This document shows, one piece after another, positions 16,872 to 25,686 of a stretch of 64,000 nucleotides of DNA. Source of the DNA: an uncultured Siphonobacter sp. GTDB lineage: Bacteria; Bacteroidota; Bacteroidia; Cytophagales; Spirosomataceae. Location: assembly GCA_913774715.1 (NCBI GenBank), contig CAJYHS010000065.1, positions 62,001 to 126,000 on the forward strand, read 5' to 3'. Each line of letters starts with the position of its first letter. Positions within the stretch are counted from its first letter, which is position 1. Position numbers and translations under genes: made by a program. The notes under the pieces were generated by a model. The model was not told where the DNA came from, searched no databases, and worked only from the letters and a program-made list of their open reading frames with translations.

Positions 16872-17168
16872 TTATTGAGCCAGACGTTGGCTGCTTTCAC
16901 GAGAAATAGCCGTTTTTTCAAAAACCAGACGCATGCCACGCCCTACATCCAACGTAACGGTTTTATCCGTTGTTTCAACGATTTTACCGTGTAAGCCACC
17001 AATCGTTACGACTTGATCGCCTTCTTTCAGATCGTCAACAAATTTCTGCTGATCCTTCGCCTTTTTCTGTTGCGGACGGATCATGAAAAAGTACATAACT
17101 ACAAAAATACCGCCCATCAGAACGAGGCTGTACCAGTTAGTTCCGCCAGCGGGTGCCTGCAATAACAT
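16872..17168 (-). CDS. yajC: Preprotein translocase subunit YajC
   Basis: A 98-residue single-pass inner membrane protein that associates with SecDF and the Sec translocon. The membrane helix spans about residues 14-32 (LVLMGGIFVVMYFFMIRPQ), immediately followed by the YajC signature FFMIRPQQKKAKDQQKFVDDL. The cytoplasmic domain has the conserved GDQVVTIGGLHGKI. Its place between DUF1573 and ybbR genes matches the Cytophagales order. Confidence 0.96.
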   Translation of the reverse strand: MLLQAPAGGTNWYSLVLMGGIFVVMYFFMIRPQQKKAKDQQKFVDDLKEGDQVVTIGGLHGKIVETTDKTVTLDVGRGMRLVFEKTAISRESSQRLAQ

Positions 17169-17212
17169 ATCTTTACTTAAGTTAGGATTAATGGTTTTAT
17201 TCGAGAAAAGTC

Positions 17213-17635
17213 TTATTTAACTTCCAGTACTTCTACTTTGAACGCCACTGTAGTTGTTTCTGGCTTGGTATTGGCCATTACAGTCACCGTTTTGGTATTA
17301 GCTCCTACTTTGTTTTTGCTGTTGAATTTTACCAGCAAACTGGCGGTATCACCGGGAGCAATCGCCGCCGTAGGAATAATGGGAACGGTACAACCACAGG
17401 AGGCTGAAGCCGACTGGATTACCAGAGGAGCGTTACCTGTATTTTTAAAAGCAAACCGATGCAGAAGCGTATCGCCTTCCGTTACTTTCCCTAGATCTAC
17501 TTCGGGCTGATTAAATTTTAAAATCGGAAACTTAGTAGGGTCTTCTGAAGCAGAACCGTCCTTTTTGCCATCGCCGCAAGAACTAAGTCCCAGAAGACCT
17601 ATAAAAGTCAGCCCTAGTAATAATTTGCTTTTCAT
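17213..17635 (-). CDS. DUF1573-family lipoprotein
   Basis: A 140-residue protein with a lipoprotein signal ending LSSC (Cys20), so probably attached to an envelope membrane. The rest is one Ig-like DUF1573 domain, with FKNTGNAPLVIQSASASCGCT as the diagnostic SCGCT motif and LVKFNSKNKVG typical of the last strands. DUF1573 proteins are abundant in Bacteroidota and of unknown function. It lies 44 bp upstream of yajC and is likely co-transcribed. Confidence 0.9.
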   Translation of the reverse strand: MKSKLLLGLTFIGLLGLSSCGDGKKDGSASEDPTKFPILKFNQPEVDLGKVTEGDTLLHRFAFKNTGNAPLVIQSASASCGCTVPIIPTAAIAPGDTASLLVKFNSKNKVGANTKTVTVMANTKPETTTVAFKVEVLEVK

Positions 17636-17654
17636 CCTTCGTAAGTAGTCTTAC

Positions 17655-17685
17655 GTTGAGCTTTAAGTTATCCTTAAAGCCCAAC
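17655..17685. other. Intergenic hairpin
   Basis: GTTGAGCTTTAAG and CTTAAAGCCCAAC pair over 13 positions with one mismatch, loop 5 nt, between the YtxH and DUF1573 genes. No T run follows; it may be a processing or stability element. Confidence 0.45.
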
Positions 17686-17702
17686 ATAAGTCCTTTATAA
17701 TC

Positions 17703-17999
17703 TTAGTTTCCTTTGATTTGACCCATCAGCAATTCAACGTCGGCTAATAGGCGTTCGGCTTTTTCGCGGGCGTCATCTACTACTTTTTTACCTTCCGTTT
17801 TTGCTAAACTTTCAGGTAAATCGCCCTGAACAACCAGATCAGCAATCAGACGTTGCAATTGTTCCCGGTATTTTGAAAGGCGGTAGCCCAAACGGTCACG
17901 TGTATTTTCACCAGAATCGGGTGCGTATAAAATTCCTATAGAGGCCCCAACTGCGGTTCCGGCAATAAAGCCAATTAAAGCAAGGGTTGATTTTTTCAT
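17703..17999 (-). CDS. YtxH-domain protein
   Basis: A 98-residue protein with an N-terminal membrane helix rich in Gly and Ala (ALIGFIAGTAVGASIGILYAP, about 6-26) followed by the DSGENTRDRLG motif that defines YtxH-like proteins. The rest is an amphipathic, coiled-coil-like helix. These small membrane proteins are often stress-associated but lack a defined biochemical role. It sits between nusB and the DUF1573 gene. Confidence 0.88.
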   Translation of the reverse strand: MKKSTLALIGFIAGTAVGASIGILYAPDSGENTRDRLGYRLSKYREQLQRLIADLVVQGDLPESLAKTEGKKVVDDAREKAERLLADVELLMGQIKGN

Positions 18000-18193
18000 A
18001 ATATTCGCTGTAAAATTCAGATGCCTTTAAAAGTGAATCCGGTCCATTTTTGTTTTCAAAAACTAATAGACCAGAGCACAAGTAGGCATTCCGGGTACTC
18101 AGATTGGCTTTTACTAATTGATAATCAATGCCTCTATTCTTACTACTGAATCTAAGGCACCTGAAATCTAAAAATAGATTAGCCAAAATCCAA

Positions 18194-19345
18194 TTATCGG
18201 TTATCAATCAGCCCCCGGCCACTCTTCCGAATCGTTCCATCTTCACGCAGTTTGGCGGACAGTGTATCCAGTACACCGTTCAAAAACTGACCGCTTCGGG
18301 GAGTAGAGTAATCTTTAGCTACCTCAATAAATTCATTGATGGTTACTTTCACCGGAATTCCCGAGAAATAAATCATTTCAGCCAAAGCCATCATCAGCAG
18401 AATACGGTCCGTCAGGGCGATCCGTTCAGAATCCCAGTTCGTAACCTGATCCACAATAAACTGCATGAAACGCTCTTCGTTATCTAAGGTATGACGAAGT
18501 AAATCTTTGAAGAAGGTAATATCGTCCTCACCGCCGGGTAACAAAGTCTGCAAACGAAGATCGCCGTCCTGATACGACTTTACGGTTTTCGTACTAAGGC
18601 TCCGAAGAATATCTTTGTCCTCTGACCATTGCAGGTTTTGCTCATCGAAGACCGTTTTGATCATTTCGTTTTTGAAAATAACCTGCTTCAGTAAATGCAT
18701 GATCAGCTCGGCATCTTCTTCGGACGTATGCTGATTTTTTTCACAATACTTCTGGAAGGTTTCGTCCTGACGAACATCTTTAAAGAACGGACGAATGTAC
18801 TGAACGCGATCCTCTTCGGTCCATTTCAGATTTCGGCGAATCACCTCATTTTCAAAGGTAGTATTCTCGCGAAGAGCCTGAATAAATTGATTTCCGGCTA
18901 ATACTTTCGTGTTCAGACCATCGTCAAGGTAACGACGTTCCTGAAACAACTGAGCTTCATCGGCCAACTCCAGCAATAGCAACAAAATGGTCAGATACTG
19001 ATCATAAATGTGTTCGATAGAACTCGTCGCATCCCGCACAAAGCGTAAGCGATCCTGCTGGGTTTTCTGGCGGTAATAATTCAGAGCTTCCGTAGCCACC
19101 TGACGGGCCATTAAAGGAAGTTCCTCTTGGGTTTCTTTCTTATTGACCGTTTCCTCCAACTGCATCAAAGCCAGCTTCCGAAGGCCTTCAAAGCGTTCGG
19201 GGTCCTGGCGTTCCATGGAGTTGAGGTCGGGTTGCAGGGTTTCAACGATGAAATCCTGGGCTAGTTGGTAGTTGGAACGTTCAGCCTGATGAATCGCATA
19301 AAGCGTTTGCATGGCTTTGATTCGCAACGTCCTCCGATTCAGCAT
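18194..19345 (-). CDS. nusB: Transcription antitermination factor NusB (long Bacteroidota form)
   Basis: A 383-residue protein, much longer than the ~140-residue enterobacterial NusB, as is usual in Bacteroidota. The N-terminus MLNRRTLRIKAMQTLYA is the family's RNA-binding arginine-rich helix. The C-terminal third contains the classic NusB helices (LMMALAEMIYFSGIPVKVTI...INEFIEVAKDYSTPRSGQFLNGVLD). The inserted middle region is helical and charged. NusB binds boxA RNA with S10 for rRNA antitermination. It opens the conserved block, with a -7-like box 43 bp upstream. Confidence 0.93.
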   Translation of the reverse strand: MLNRRTLRIKAMQTLYAIHQAERSNYQLAQDFIVETLQPDLNSMERQDPERFEGLRKLALMQLEETVNKKETQEELPLMARQVATEALNYYRQKTQQDRLRFVRDATSSIEHIYDQYLTILLLLLELADEAQLFQERRYLDDGLNTKVLAGNQFIQALRENTTFENEVIRRNLKWTEEDRVQYIRPFFKDVRQDETFQKYCEKNQHTSEEDAELIMHLLKQVIFKNEMIKTVFDEQNLQWSEDKDILRSLSTKTVKSYQDGDLRLQTLLPGGEDDITFFKDLLRHTLDNEERFMQFIVDQVTNWDSERIALTDRILLMMALAEMIYFSGIPVKVTINEFIEVAKDYSTPRSGQFLNGVLDTLSAKLREDGTIRKSGRGLIDNR

Positions 19346-19387
19346 ATTCGGTAAAAGCGATTAGTCAAAGAACTTATTTTGGGTGGG

Positions 19388-19395
19388 CAAAGGTA
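19388..19395 (-). promoter_or_regulatory. Putative -7 promoter box for nusB
   Basis: TACCTTTG on the minus strand matches the Bacteroidota TAnnTTTG consensus, 43 bp upstream of the nusB ATG. No clear TTTG -33 element was found at the usual distance. Confidence 0.5.
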
Positions 19396-19720
19396 CGAAA
19401 TTGAGTTAACAGTTTACAGTTTTCGGTTGACTGTTTTCAGTTTTTAAGCAAGAGTTTTATGTTTCGTATTTAGGTTTCGAGTTATTTATAGAAGCACTCG
19501 TTTCTTTAGTTAACCTTCTGATACAGATTCATTTCGCTAATGATCTTTTATAAAAAAGGAAATTTGGCAAAGTATAAAAAAGACGTTACCCAAGCAACGT
19601 CTTTCATTAAGCCCAAAACGATAGAAGAAATACTTTTGATAACTCTAGACTATTAACAAAAAAACCCAAAATATTACCAGAAGAAACGCTATAAACCAAC
19701 ATCTCTACAAACCAGAACGG
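19396..19720. other. Intergenic region with simple-word sequence and a terminator
   Basis: The stretch from about 19405 to 19445 consists of short variants of CAGTTTTCAGTT and its relatives. The rest is AT-rich with no open frame that looks coding. A terminator for the MBL-fold gene lies at 19579-19605. Confidence 0.5.
19579..19605 (-). terminator. Intrinsic terminator (minus strand)
   Basis: AAAGACGTT/AACGTCTTT with an 8-nt loop, followed on the minus strand by TTTTTT. It is the first terminator downstream of the MBL-fold gene ending at 19721. Confidence 0.75.
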
Positions 19721-20833
19721 CTAGTATCCATCCCACCAGTGGTCGGTGGGATAATGGCTACCTATGGTAACCAATTCACCGATACGCGGCGTGGTAATCG
19801 GCTGCTGAAGTTCCTGAGCTTTCTTCGTTACCCGTTCAATGGGTTCTTTCCAAGGATGCAGGGCCAGCGTGAACTTACCCCAGTGCACAGGCATTAATAC
19901 TTCCGTCTTTAAGTCTTTCGCGGCTTGAGCCGTTTCTTCAGGCATCATGTGAATCAGGTGCCACATGGTGTTATACTGTCCACATTCTAGTAAAGCCAGA
20001 TTAAAGGGACCATATTTTTCACCAATTTCTTTAAAGTGAGGGCCATATCCTGAATCACCCCCCAGAAAAATAGTCTGCGTGGGCGTTTTCAGTACGTAGG
20101 AATTCCAGAGCGTCTGGCCGCGTTTGAGGCCCCGACCCGAGAAGTGTCTTCCGGGTGTTGCGGTTAACTGAAGATCGTCCGCAATCTTTCCTTCTTCATA
20201 CCAGTCGTATTCAGTAATGGCTTCGGGTTTTACACCCCAGCGTTCCAGGTGCGAACCTACCCCCAGAGCTACGTGAAATTGTTTAGTTCGGGAAGCCAGT
20301 TTCAGAATAGTGTCATAATCCAAATGATCATAGTGATCATGGGAAATAATGATCGCGTCCAGCTCCGGAAAATCATCCGCTGAATACATTTCCGTACAGG
20401 GATAAGCCTTGGAACCAACGAACTGAAAAGGCGACGTACGCCCACTGAAGACTGGATCTACCAACAGGTTTTTACCATTTACCCGAAGAAAGTAAGACGA
20501 GTGTCCAAACCAGACTAACACGGGATTATTACCCGTTAAAACTTTCAGATTGGTTTTTACAGAAGGTAAAGGTCGTTCCGGTTCGCGGCCTTCGGATGGT
20601 TTGAGGTAAGCCTGAAGCAATTTGAACCAGGAAGATTCCGGGTTCATCATCGGCGTCTCCAGGGGATACGCAAACGTGCCGTCTTTGTATTGGGGAGAGT
20701 GTTTAATTCGTTCCAGCCGAGCACCTGAAGCCGTTCCGCCGAAGGTCGGTAACTGCAGGACCAGCACCGTAGTCAGGCCTAAAATCACTAAAATACTCAG
20801 CAGAATAATCATGCCTTTTTTTACTTTTCTCAT
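19721..20833 (-). CDS. MBL-fold metallo-hydrolase (NAPE-PLD/UlaG-like), membrane-anchored
   Basis: The ATG at 20833 (MRKVKKGMIILLSILVILGL...) gives 370 residues with an N-terminal membrane helix (about 7-27). The zinc motif HDHYDHLD is present, and preceding segments (VWFGHSSYFLRVNGKNLLVDPVF) and later ones (GGDSGYGPHF, MPVHWGKFTLALHPW) are typical of the N-acyl-phosphatidylethanolamine-PLD-like branch. A lipid or phosphodiester substrate is plausible but unproven. The gene lies 43 bp after the SBF transporter on the same strand and probably shares its transcript. Confidence 0.88.
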   Translation of the reverse strand: MRKVKKGMIILLSILVILGLTTVLVLQLPTFGGTASGARLERIKHSPQYKDGTFAYPLETPMMNPESSWFKLLQAYLKPSEGREPERPLPSVKTNLKVLTGNNPVLVWFGHSSYFLRVNGKNLLVDPVFSGRTSPFQFVGSKAYPCTEMYSADDFPELDAIIISHDHYDHLDYDTILKLASRTKQFHVALGVGSHLERWGVKPEAITEYDWYEEGKIADDLQLTATPGRHFSGRGLKRGQTLWNSYVLKTPTQTIFLGGDSGYGPHFKEIGEKYGPFNLALLECGQYNTMWHLIHMMPEETAQAAKDLKTEVLMPVHWGKFTLALHPWKEPIERVTKKAQELQQPITTPRIGELVTIGSHYPTDHWWDGY

Positions 20834-20876
20834 GGGGGATAACCGAAAGTCCAATACTTTCAAAATCAAATAATTC

Positions 20877-21923
20877 TCAATGGGTTAAAGTAGTTCCCGC
20901 CGAGGATCGATGAGCGGCCGCCAGACGTTGAGCGATCACACTTACCACAATCAGTTGGAGAGCGTGATAGAGCATTAAGGGTAATAAGATAATCCCTAAA
21001 GCAGCACTATTCGTGAAAAGCACTTTGGACATTACGGTCCCGTGAACCAGTGATTTTTTAGAGCCACAGAATACAGCCGTAATTCGGTCTTCCCGGTTGA
21101 ATCCGAGCAGGTTACAGACACCCGTAATAATAAAAAATCCCACAAAAAACATCACCAGCATTCCGGCACCCAGAATCAGTAAATCACCCCAGCTCAGGTT
21201 ACTGAACAAATGCTGATCGAAGGACTCGCTAAAAGCGGTATAAACAATAATAAGAATGGTCGTCTGGTCGAAATAGCGAAGAAATTTCTTTTTGCTTTCC
21301 GCCCAGGCTCCGCCGTATTTGTTCAGTAAAACTCCTACCACCACGGGCAGTAATACCTGTAACACCAGTTTACCCATGATATCACTCAGGTGACTTTCCC
21401 CACCTTCGGCTGAAGTATTTACCACCTGCATCCAGATTGGCGTAATAAATACACCCATAATACTGGAAATACTCGCATTGAAAATGGCTGCCGGAATATT
21501 CCCTTCTGCAATAGAAACCATTACTACTGACGATGATACAGTAGAAGGCAGGGTAGATAGAAAAAATACCCCCAGCCAGACCATCTGGGTATCGGCATTT
21601 TCGAAAAAAGTCTTAGCGATTAATACCAGCACCGGAAACAAAACGAACGTACTCAAATGCACGACCAGATGTAACCGCCAGTTGGTCAAACCCGCTTTGA
21701 GTTTCTCTTTACTCAGGCGTAAGCCGTAAAAAAAGAAGATCAGCGAAACGCCGTAATTAGCCAGTGTAGACAGAGAAAACGGCCCCTCTCCCAGCCCACC
21801 TTCGGGCCAGAGATACGCCAGAACGATCATGCCCAGCAATGCTAGAATGAAGCCATCCAGACCGATTTTACTAAGTAATTTCAAAGGAGTAAATGATTGG
21901 GAAGACGAAGCTGTATCAGACAT
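20877..21923 (-). CDS. SBF-like (bile acid:sodium symporter, BASS) family transporter
   Basis: A 348-residue protein with about ten hydrophobic helices. Motifs such as FLSTLPSTVSSSVVMVSIAEGN (about 120-141) and VFCGSKKSLVHGTV (about 284-297) are characteristic of the bacterial YocS/RCH1-like branch rather than classical bile-acid carriers. Substrates in bacteria include pantoate-like organic anions and other solutes. It is preceded by a structured leader (21951-22034) and followed by an MBL-fold gene. Confidence 0.9.
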   Translation of the reverse strand: MSDTASSSQSFTPLKLLSKIGLDGFILALLGMIVLAYLWPEGGLGEGPFSLSTLANYGVSLIFFFYGLRLSKEKLKAGLTNWRLHLVVHLSTFVLFPVLVLIAKTFFENADTQMVWLGVFFLSTLPSTVSSSVVMVSIAEGNIPAAIFNASISSIMGVFITPIWMQVVNTSAEGGESHLSDIMGKLVLQVLLPVVVGVLLNKYGGAWAESKKKFLRYFDQTTILIIVYTAFSESFDQHLFSNLSWGDLLILGAGMLVMFFVGFFIITGVCNLLGFNREDRITAVFCGSKKSLVHGTVMSKVLFTNSAALGIILLPLMLYHALQLIVVSVIAQRLAAAHRSSAGTTLTH

Positions 21924-21950
21924 AATAAAGCGGTTAGTGGGAGAATTTCA

Positions 21951-22034
21951 GGATCCGGTCTTTTCTCATAAGATCGTACCTGATCAGGGTTCAATCCATC
22001 GGATTGTCAGGAATAAGACACCAAATAAACCGGT
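21951..22034 (-). promoter_or_regulatory. Structured 5' leader of the SBF transporter gene, riboswitch candidate
   Basis: On the minus strand the leader is closed by CCGGT...ACCGG and holds two hairpins: CAATCC-gat-GGATTG (6 bp, 21992-22006) and CCTGATCAGG (21979-21988). The order GGTGTC, CCTGACA, GAACCCTGATCAGG and GAGAAAAGACC loosely resembles the conserved blocks of the TPP riboswitch, but the 3' block does not match its consensus. It ends 27 bp before the ATG. Treat as a structured-RNA candidate of unknown ligand. Confidence 0.35.
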
Positions 22035-22071
22035 AGGTAACAATTTTTATTCGATAAATCTGAAAAAATAA

Positions 22072-22104
22072 AAAGCAGAATGCGTTTGAAACACATTCTG
22101 CTTT
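22072..22104 (-). terminator. Intrinsic terminator of the M3 peptidase gene
   Basis: AAAGCAGAATG pairs with CATTCTGCTTT (11 bp), followed on the minus strand by a TTTTTATTTTTT tract. It lies 26 bp past the stop codon. Confidence 0.85.
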
Positions 22105-22129
22105 CCAGAATTCATACGTTATAAATCGC

Positions 22130-24238
22130 TTACATGTCGGTTAATAAACCCCGGCGACGCAGGAGCGGTTTGATGTCCGGCTCGGCCCCCCGGAAGTTTT
22201 TGTAAAGCTTCATGGGTTCGTCAGTACCGCCGCGTTCGAGAACATTTTTACGGAACGATTCCGCCGATTTTTTATCGAATAATCCCTTTTGTTTGAATAC
22301 TTCAAACGCATCGGCATCCAATACCGCCGACCAGATGTAGCTATAGTAACCCGCCGAATAGCCACCCGAGAACGAGTGCTGGAAGTATGTACTCCGATAC
22401 CGGGGAGGAATCTGCTCGATCAGGCCGATTTTATTCATCGCATCTTTCTCGAACGTTAATACGTCATTTGGCGTCTGACCGGGAGCCAGCGTGTGATACG
22501 CCATATCCAGGATCGAAGCTGCAAGGTATTCGGAAGTCAGGAAGCCCTGATTGAACAAACCGCTTTTCTTGAGCTTTTCTACTAATGCTTCAGGGATGAC
22601 TTCGCCCGTCTGGTAATGCTTTGCATAGAGTTTCAGCATTTCGGGTTCCGTCGCCCAGTTTTCCATAATTTGAGAGGGTAACTCCACAAAATCACGGGGT
22701 ACTGATGTTCCTGACAAGCTACCATAGTTTACATTTGAAAGCAGCCCGTGCAGAGCGTGACCGAACTCGTGGAAGAAAGTCGTTGTTTCGTCCAGATTCA
22801 GTAAGGCCGGAGCGTTACCTACGGGTTTTGAGAAGTTACAAACGATGGAAACGACGGGAGCGATAAACTTACCATTTTTCACTTCCTGCTTGCGGTAACT
22901 CGTCATCCAGGCACCGCCTCGTTTGCTGGCTCTTGGGAAGAAATCCATGTAGATAATTCCCACGTGTTTGCCATTGGCTTCTTTCACTTCATAAGCCATT
23001 GCTTCGGGATGGTATACCGGAATTTCGGGACGAGCTTCGAATTTCAATCCGTACAGACGCTCCGAAAGCGTAAAAATGCCCTGCTTCACGTTTTCCAGTG
23101 AGAAATACGGCCGTAGTTCTTCCTCGTCGAGGTTATACTTTTCCTTGCGGAGTTTCTCGGCGTAATACCGCCAGTCCCAGCCCGCGAGTTTTTCGTTTTT
23201 ACCCTCTTTATCCATCATCGCCTGTAAATCGGCGGCTTCTTTCTTGGTTACCGGAACCGTTGCTGACCATAACTGACTCAGCAGCTCATTTACCTTCGCG
23301 GGCGTTTTCGCCATGCTTTCCTCAAGCACGTAGGCCGCGTGGTTGTCATATCCTAATAACTTCGCCCGTTCGGCCCGCAGAGCTACGATTTTCTTGATGT
23401 TCTCTTTGTTATCGCGAGCATCGTCATGATTGGCCCGTTCGATATACGCCTTAAAGATTTTCTCGCGAAGCTCCCGGTTATCAGCATATTGCAGGAAGGG
23501 CATCACACTGGGGTTTTGTAAGGTAAACACCCATTTACCGGCCATGTTACGCTTTTTAGCTTCGTCAGCGGCGGAGGCAATCAGCGAAGCGGGTAACCCG
23601 CTCAGATCTGATTCTTTGTCGATAACCAGCGTAAAAGCGTTGTTTTCACCCAATAAATTCTGACCGTATTTGAGCGTTAACAGCGATTGTTCCTGATTAA
23701 TCTCCCGCAGACGAGCCTGCTTTTCGGGCGATAAAGCAGCACCACTTCTAACGAAATTTTTATATGTTTTTTCGAGTAAAGTCAATTGCTCGGGCGTTAA
23801 CTTCAGGGACTTCCGATTATCATAAACGCCTTTCACGCGTTTAAACAAGTCCGCATTCAACTGAATGTCATCGCGGTGTTTCGATAATTTTGGAGCCAGT
23901 TGCTGAGCAATTTTCTGGATTTCATCGCTCGTGTTCGCCGAGTTCAAATTATAGAAAACGGTGCTTACTCGGTCCAGAATATCGCCACTGTTATCCAGAG
24001 CCACGATGGTATTTTCAAAGGTCGGCATATCCCGGCGACGCAGCATATTCTGAATCTGCCCGGCCTGCTGACGCATGCCTTCTTCGAAAGCAGGTTCAAA
24101 ATGTTCCGTCCGGATTTTATCAAACGGGGGTACTCCAAACGGAGTCGTATAGGTGGCAAAAAAAGGATTGTCTGTGGCGGGGCGAGGCTGCCCAAAAGCC
24201 AGCGATGCAGTAACCATCAGCGGTAAGAGGAGTTTCAT
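22130..24238 (-). CDS. dcp: M3-family peptidyl-dipeptidase (Dcp-like), exported
   Basis: The ATG at 24238 (MKLLLPLMVTASLAFGQPR...) starts with a signal peptide; an upstream in-frame start would place 31 odd residues before it and is rejected. The 702-residue product has the M3 zinc site FFHEFGHALHGLL near residue 490 and a SQIMENWATEPEML segment carrying the third ligand Glu. Dcp enzymes remove C-terminal dipeptides from oligopeptides. The signal peptide implies a periplasmic peptide-scavenging role. It is downstream of the chitinase gene but separated by a terminator. Confidence 0.93.
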   Translation of the reverse strand: MKLLLPLMVTASLAFGQPRPATDNPFFATYTTPFGVPPFDKIRTEHFEPAFEEGMRQQAGQIQNMLRRRDMPTFENTIVALDNSGDILDRVSTVFYNLNSANTSDEIQKIAQQLAPKLSKHRDDIQLNADLFKRVKGVYDNRKSLKLTPEQLTLLEKTYKNFVRSGAALSPEKQARLREINQEQSLLTLKYGQNLLGENNAFTLVIDKESDLSGLPASLIASAADEAKKRNMAGKWVFTLQNPSVMPFLQYADNRELREKIFKAYIERANHDDARDNKENIKKIVALRAERAKLLGYDNHAAYVLEESMAKTPAKVNELLSQLWSATVPVTKKEAADLQAMMDKEGKNEKLAGWDWRYYAEKLRKEKYNLDEEELRPYFSLENVKQGIFTLSERLYGLKFEARPEIPVYHPEAMAYEVKEANGKHVGIIYMDFFPRASKRGGAWMTSYRKQEVKNGKFIAPVVSIVCNFSKPVGNAPALLNLDETTTFFHEFGHALHGLLSNVNYGSLSGTSVPRDFVELPSQIMENWATEPEMLKLYAKHYQTGEVIPEALVEKLKKSGLFNQGFLTSEYLAASILDMAYHTLAPGQTPNDVLTFEKDAMNKIGLIEQIPPRYRSTYFQHSFSGGYSAGYYSYIWSAVLDADAFEVFKQKGLFDKKSAESFRKNVLERGGTDEPMKLYKNFRGAEPDIKPLLRRRGLLTDM

Positions 24239-24297
24239 TCGTACGCGTTGTTGATGCTGAAAAAAGAAGCAAGTTACGCCCGAAAATTGGCTCTGGC

Positions 24298-24327
24298 AAA
24301 AAAAGACCCCGAGGCGGGCCCCGGGGT
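24298..24327 (-). terminator. Intrinsic terminator of the chitinase gene
   Basis: ACCCCG/CGGGGT GC-rich stem with a 10-nt GC-rich loop, followed on the minus strand by TCTTTTTTT, 8 bp after the chitinase stop codon. Confidence 0.8.
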
Positions 24328-24335
24328 ACAACTGC

Positions 24336-25469
24336 TTACTTTAAACCGTTTTCGATGCTTGTCATCAGCTTGCGGGCGGGTAAATCGTGATGATATTCCC
24401 AGAACATAATTCCCGCCATGCCCTGATCTTTGATGTATTGCGTTTTGTACTTCAGCGACTCTTCGTCCCCATAGGACAGAAAAGATTTTTCCTTTTCATT
24501 CCAGAGGTAAGGCACCTTCGCGGCTTCGTCCCAATACCGTTTCCAACCGTTTTTATCGATGTATTTATCCATCAGTTCGGCATAACTAATGAAGGAATGT
24601 TTCGTGTTTTCGGTCTTCTGAAACAGTCCCTGATTCGCCGGATTTACATTCGTCCAGCCGCGACCGTAGAAGGGAACGCCCAATACAATTTTATTGATTG
24701 GAACGCCCGCTTTGACGTGACCTTTCACGGCATCATCCGAACTATTTCGTGAATGATCACTTGATTTGGACTGATACAAGGGACTGTGATGACCCGTGAC
24801 TACGTCATTACCGTGGTATAAATCATAAGTCATGATGTTGACGTAATCCAGATACTTCGCGGCATTGGCCAGTTCGGTATGATTGACAAAAGCCGTATCG
24901 CCGCCCGTGGCCGAGGTTAAGAGGTAATGATTGGCATTGAGTCGTTTATCTTTTTTGCCCTGCTCGTCCAGTTGTTCGCGTAAGGTCTTCAGTAACAACG
25001 TATAATTCTGTTTGTCTTCGGGACGGAAAATATTACCTGCTCCAATCTGATCGGGATATTCCCAGTCAATATCCACGCCGTCAAGGTGGTGCGTATTAAG
25101 TAAATCCAGACAGCTTTTGGCGAATTTCTGGCGAGCGGCTTCGTTCAGAGAAACATCCGAAAAGTATTTGCAACCGCCCCAACCCCCAATCGAAATCAGG
25201 ATTTTCAGATCTTTATTAATCTTCTTCAGATCGGTGAGCATTTTCAGCGTCTGGATGGATCGCTCATTTAAAGGAGCCAACACGCCCTTCTCGTTAGGAA
25301 CAGCAAAGGCGAAGTTGATGTGCGTCATACGTTTGGCGTCGGCTTCGAGACCTTCCTTCGTCCAGCCGCTGCCAGTTACGTAACCGATGACCACGTATTT
25401 TTTACTTTGAGCGAACGTAGTCAGGCTCAGGCCAACCAGTAGCAGGCTGATTATTAATTTTTTAGGCAT
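24336..25469 (-). CDS. Glycoside hydrolase family 18 chitinase
   Basis: The ATG at 25469 (MPKKLIISLLLVGLSLTTFAQ...) begins with a signal peptide; total 377 residues. The GH18 catalytic motif DGVDIDWEYP lies near residues 129-138, with the proton-donor Glu in DxxDxDxE. SIGGWGG upstream and MTYDLYHGND and GIMFWEYHHD downstream complete the barrel's substrate-binding set. It hydrolyses beta-1,4-GlcNAc polymers such as chitin. There is no T9SS sorting domain and no carbohydrate-binding module, so it is likely periplasmic or outer-membrane-released. Confidence 0.94.
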   Translation of the reverse strand: MPKKLIISLLLVGLSLTTFAQSKKYVVIGYVTGSGWTKEGLEADAKRMTHINFAFAVPNEKGVLAPLNERSIQTLKMLTDLKKINKDLKILISIGGWGGCKYFSDVSLNEAARQKFAKSCLDLLNTHHLDGVDIDWEYPDQIGAGNIFRPEDKQNYTLLLKTLREQLDEQGKKDKRLNANHYLLTSATGGDTAFVNHTELANAAKYLDYVNIMTYDLYHGNDVVTGHHSPLYQSKSSDHSRNSSDDAVKGHVKAGVPINKIVLGVPFYGRGWTNVNPANQGLFQKTENTKHSFISYAELMDKYIDKNGWKRYWDEAAKVPYLWNEKEKSFLSYGDEESLKYKTQYIKDQGMAGIMFWEYHHDLPARKLMTSIENGLK

Positions 25470-25588
25470 AGTTGTTACGTATGAAATGTCAATCAAAAAC
25501 TAAAAATACAAATCCCTGACGACTGAGAGATTGGAGTTATTAATTTTTTTTACGAATTCATTATCAATATGATAGATTCATAAAACAC

Positions 25589-25621
25589 AACTTCCCGAAA
25601 GTTCTAAACTTTCGGGAAGTT
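25589..25621. repeat. Dispersed palindrome AACTTCCCGAAAG, copy 2
   Basis: AACTTCCCGAAAGTT and AACTTTCGGGAAGTT form a perfect 15-bp stem with a 3-nt loop, downstream of the DUF808 gene (stop at 25687). The arms share the core of the palindrome at 2414-2446. Confidence 0.8.
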
Positions 25622-25686
25622 AGTTAGGGAAACAAAAAATGGCTGGTGAGGACACCAGCCGTAACCTATTTATGAATTAGATCGTA

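Noticed and set aside
21951-22034. Confident TPP riboswitch
   Set aside because: The CTGAGA and GCGnAGGGA blocks do not match the consensus well enough; kept only as a structured-leader candidate.
23890-24226. Plus-strand frames of about 107 codons inside the dcp gene
   Set aside because: They oppose a well-conserved M3 peptidase domain and show no recognisable protein features.
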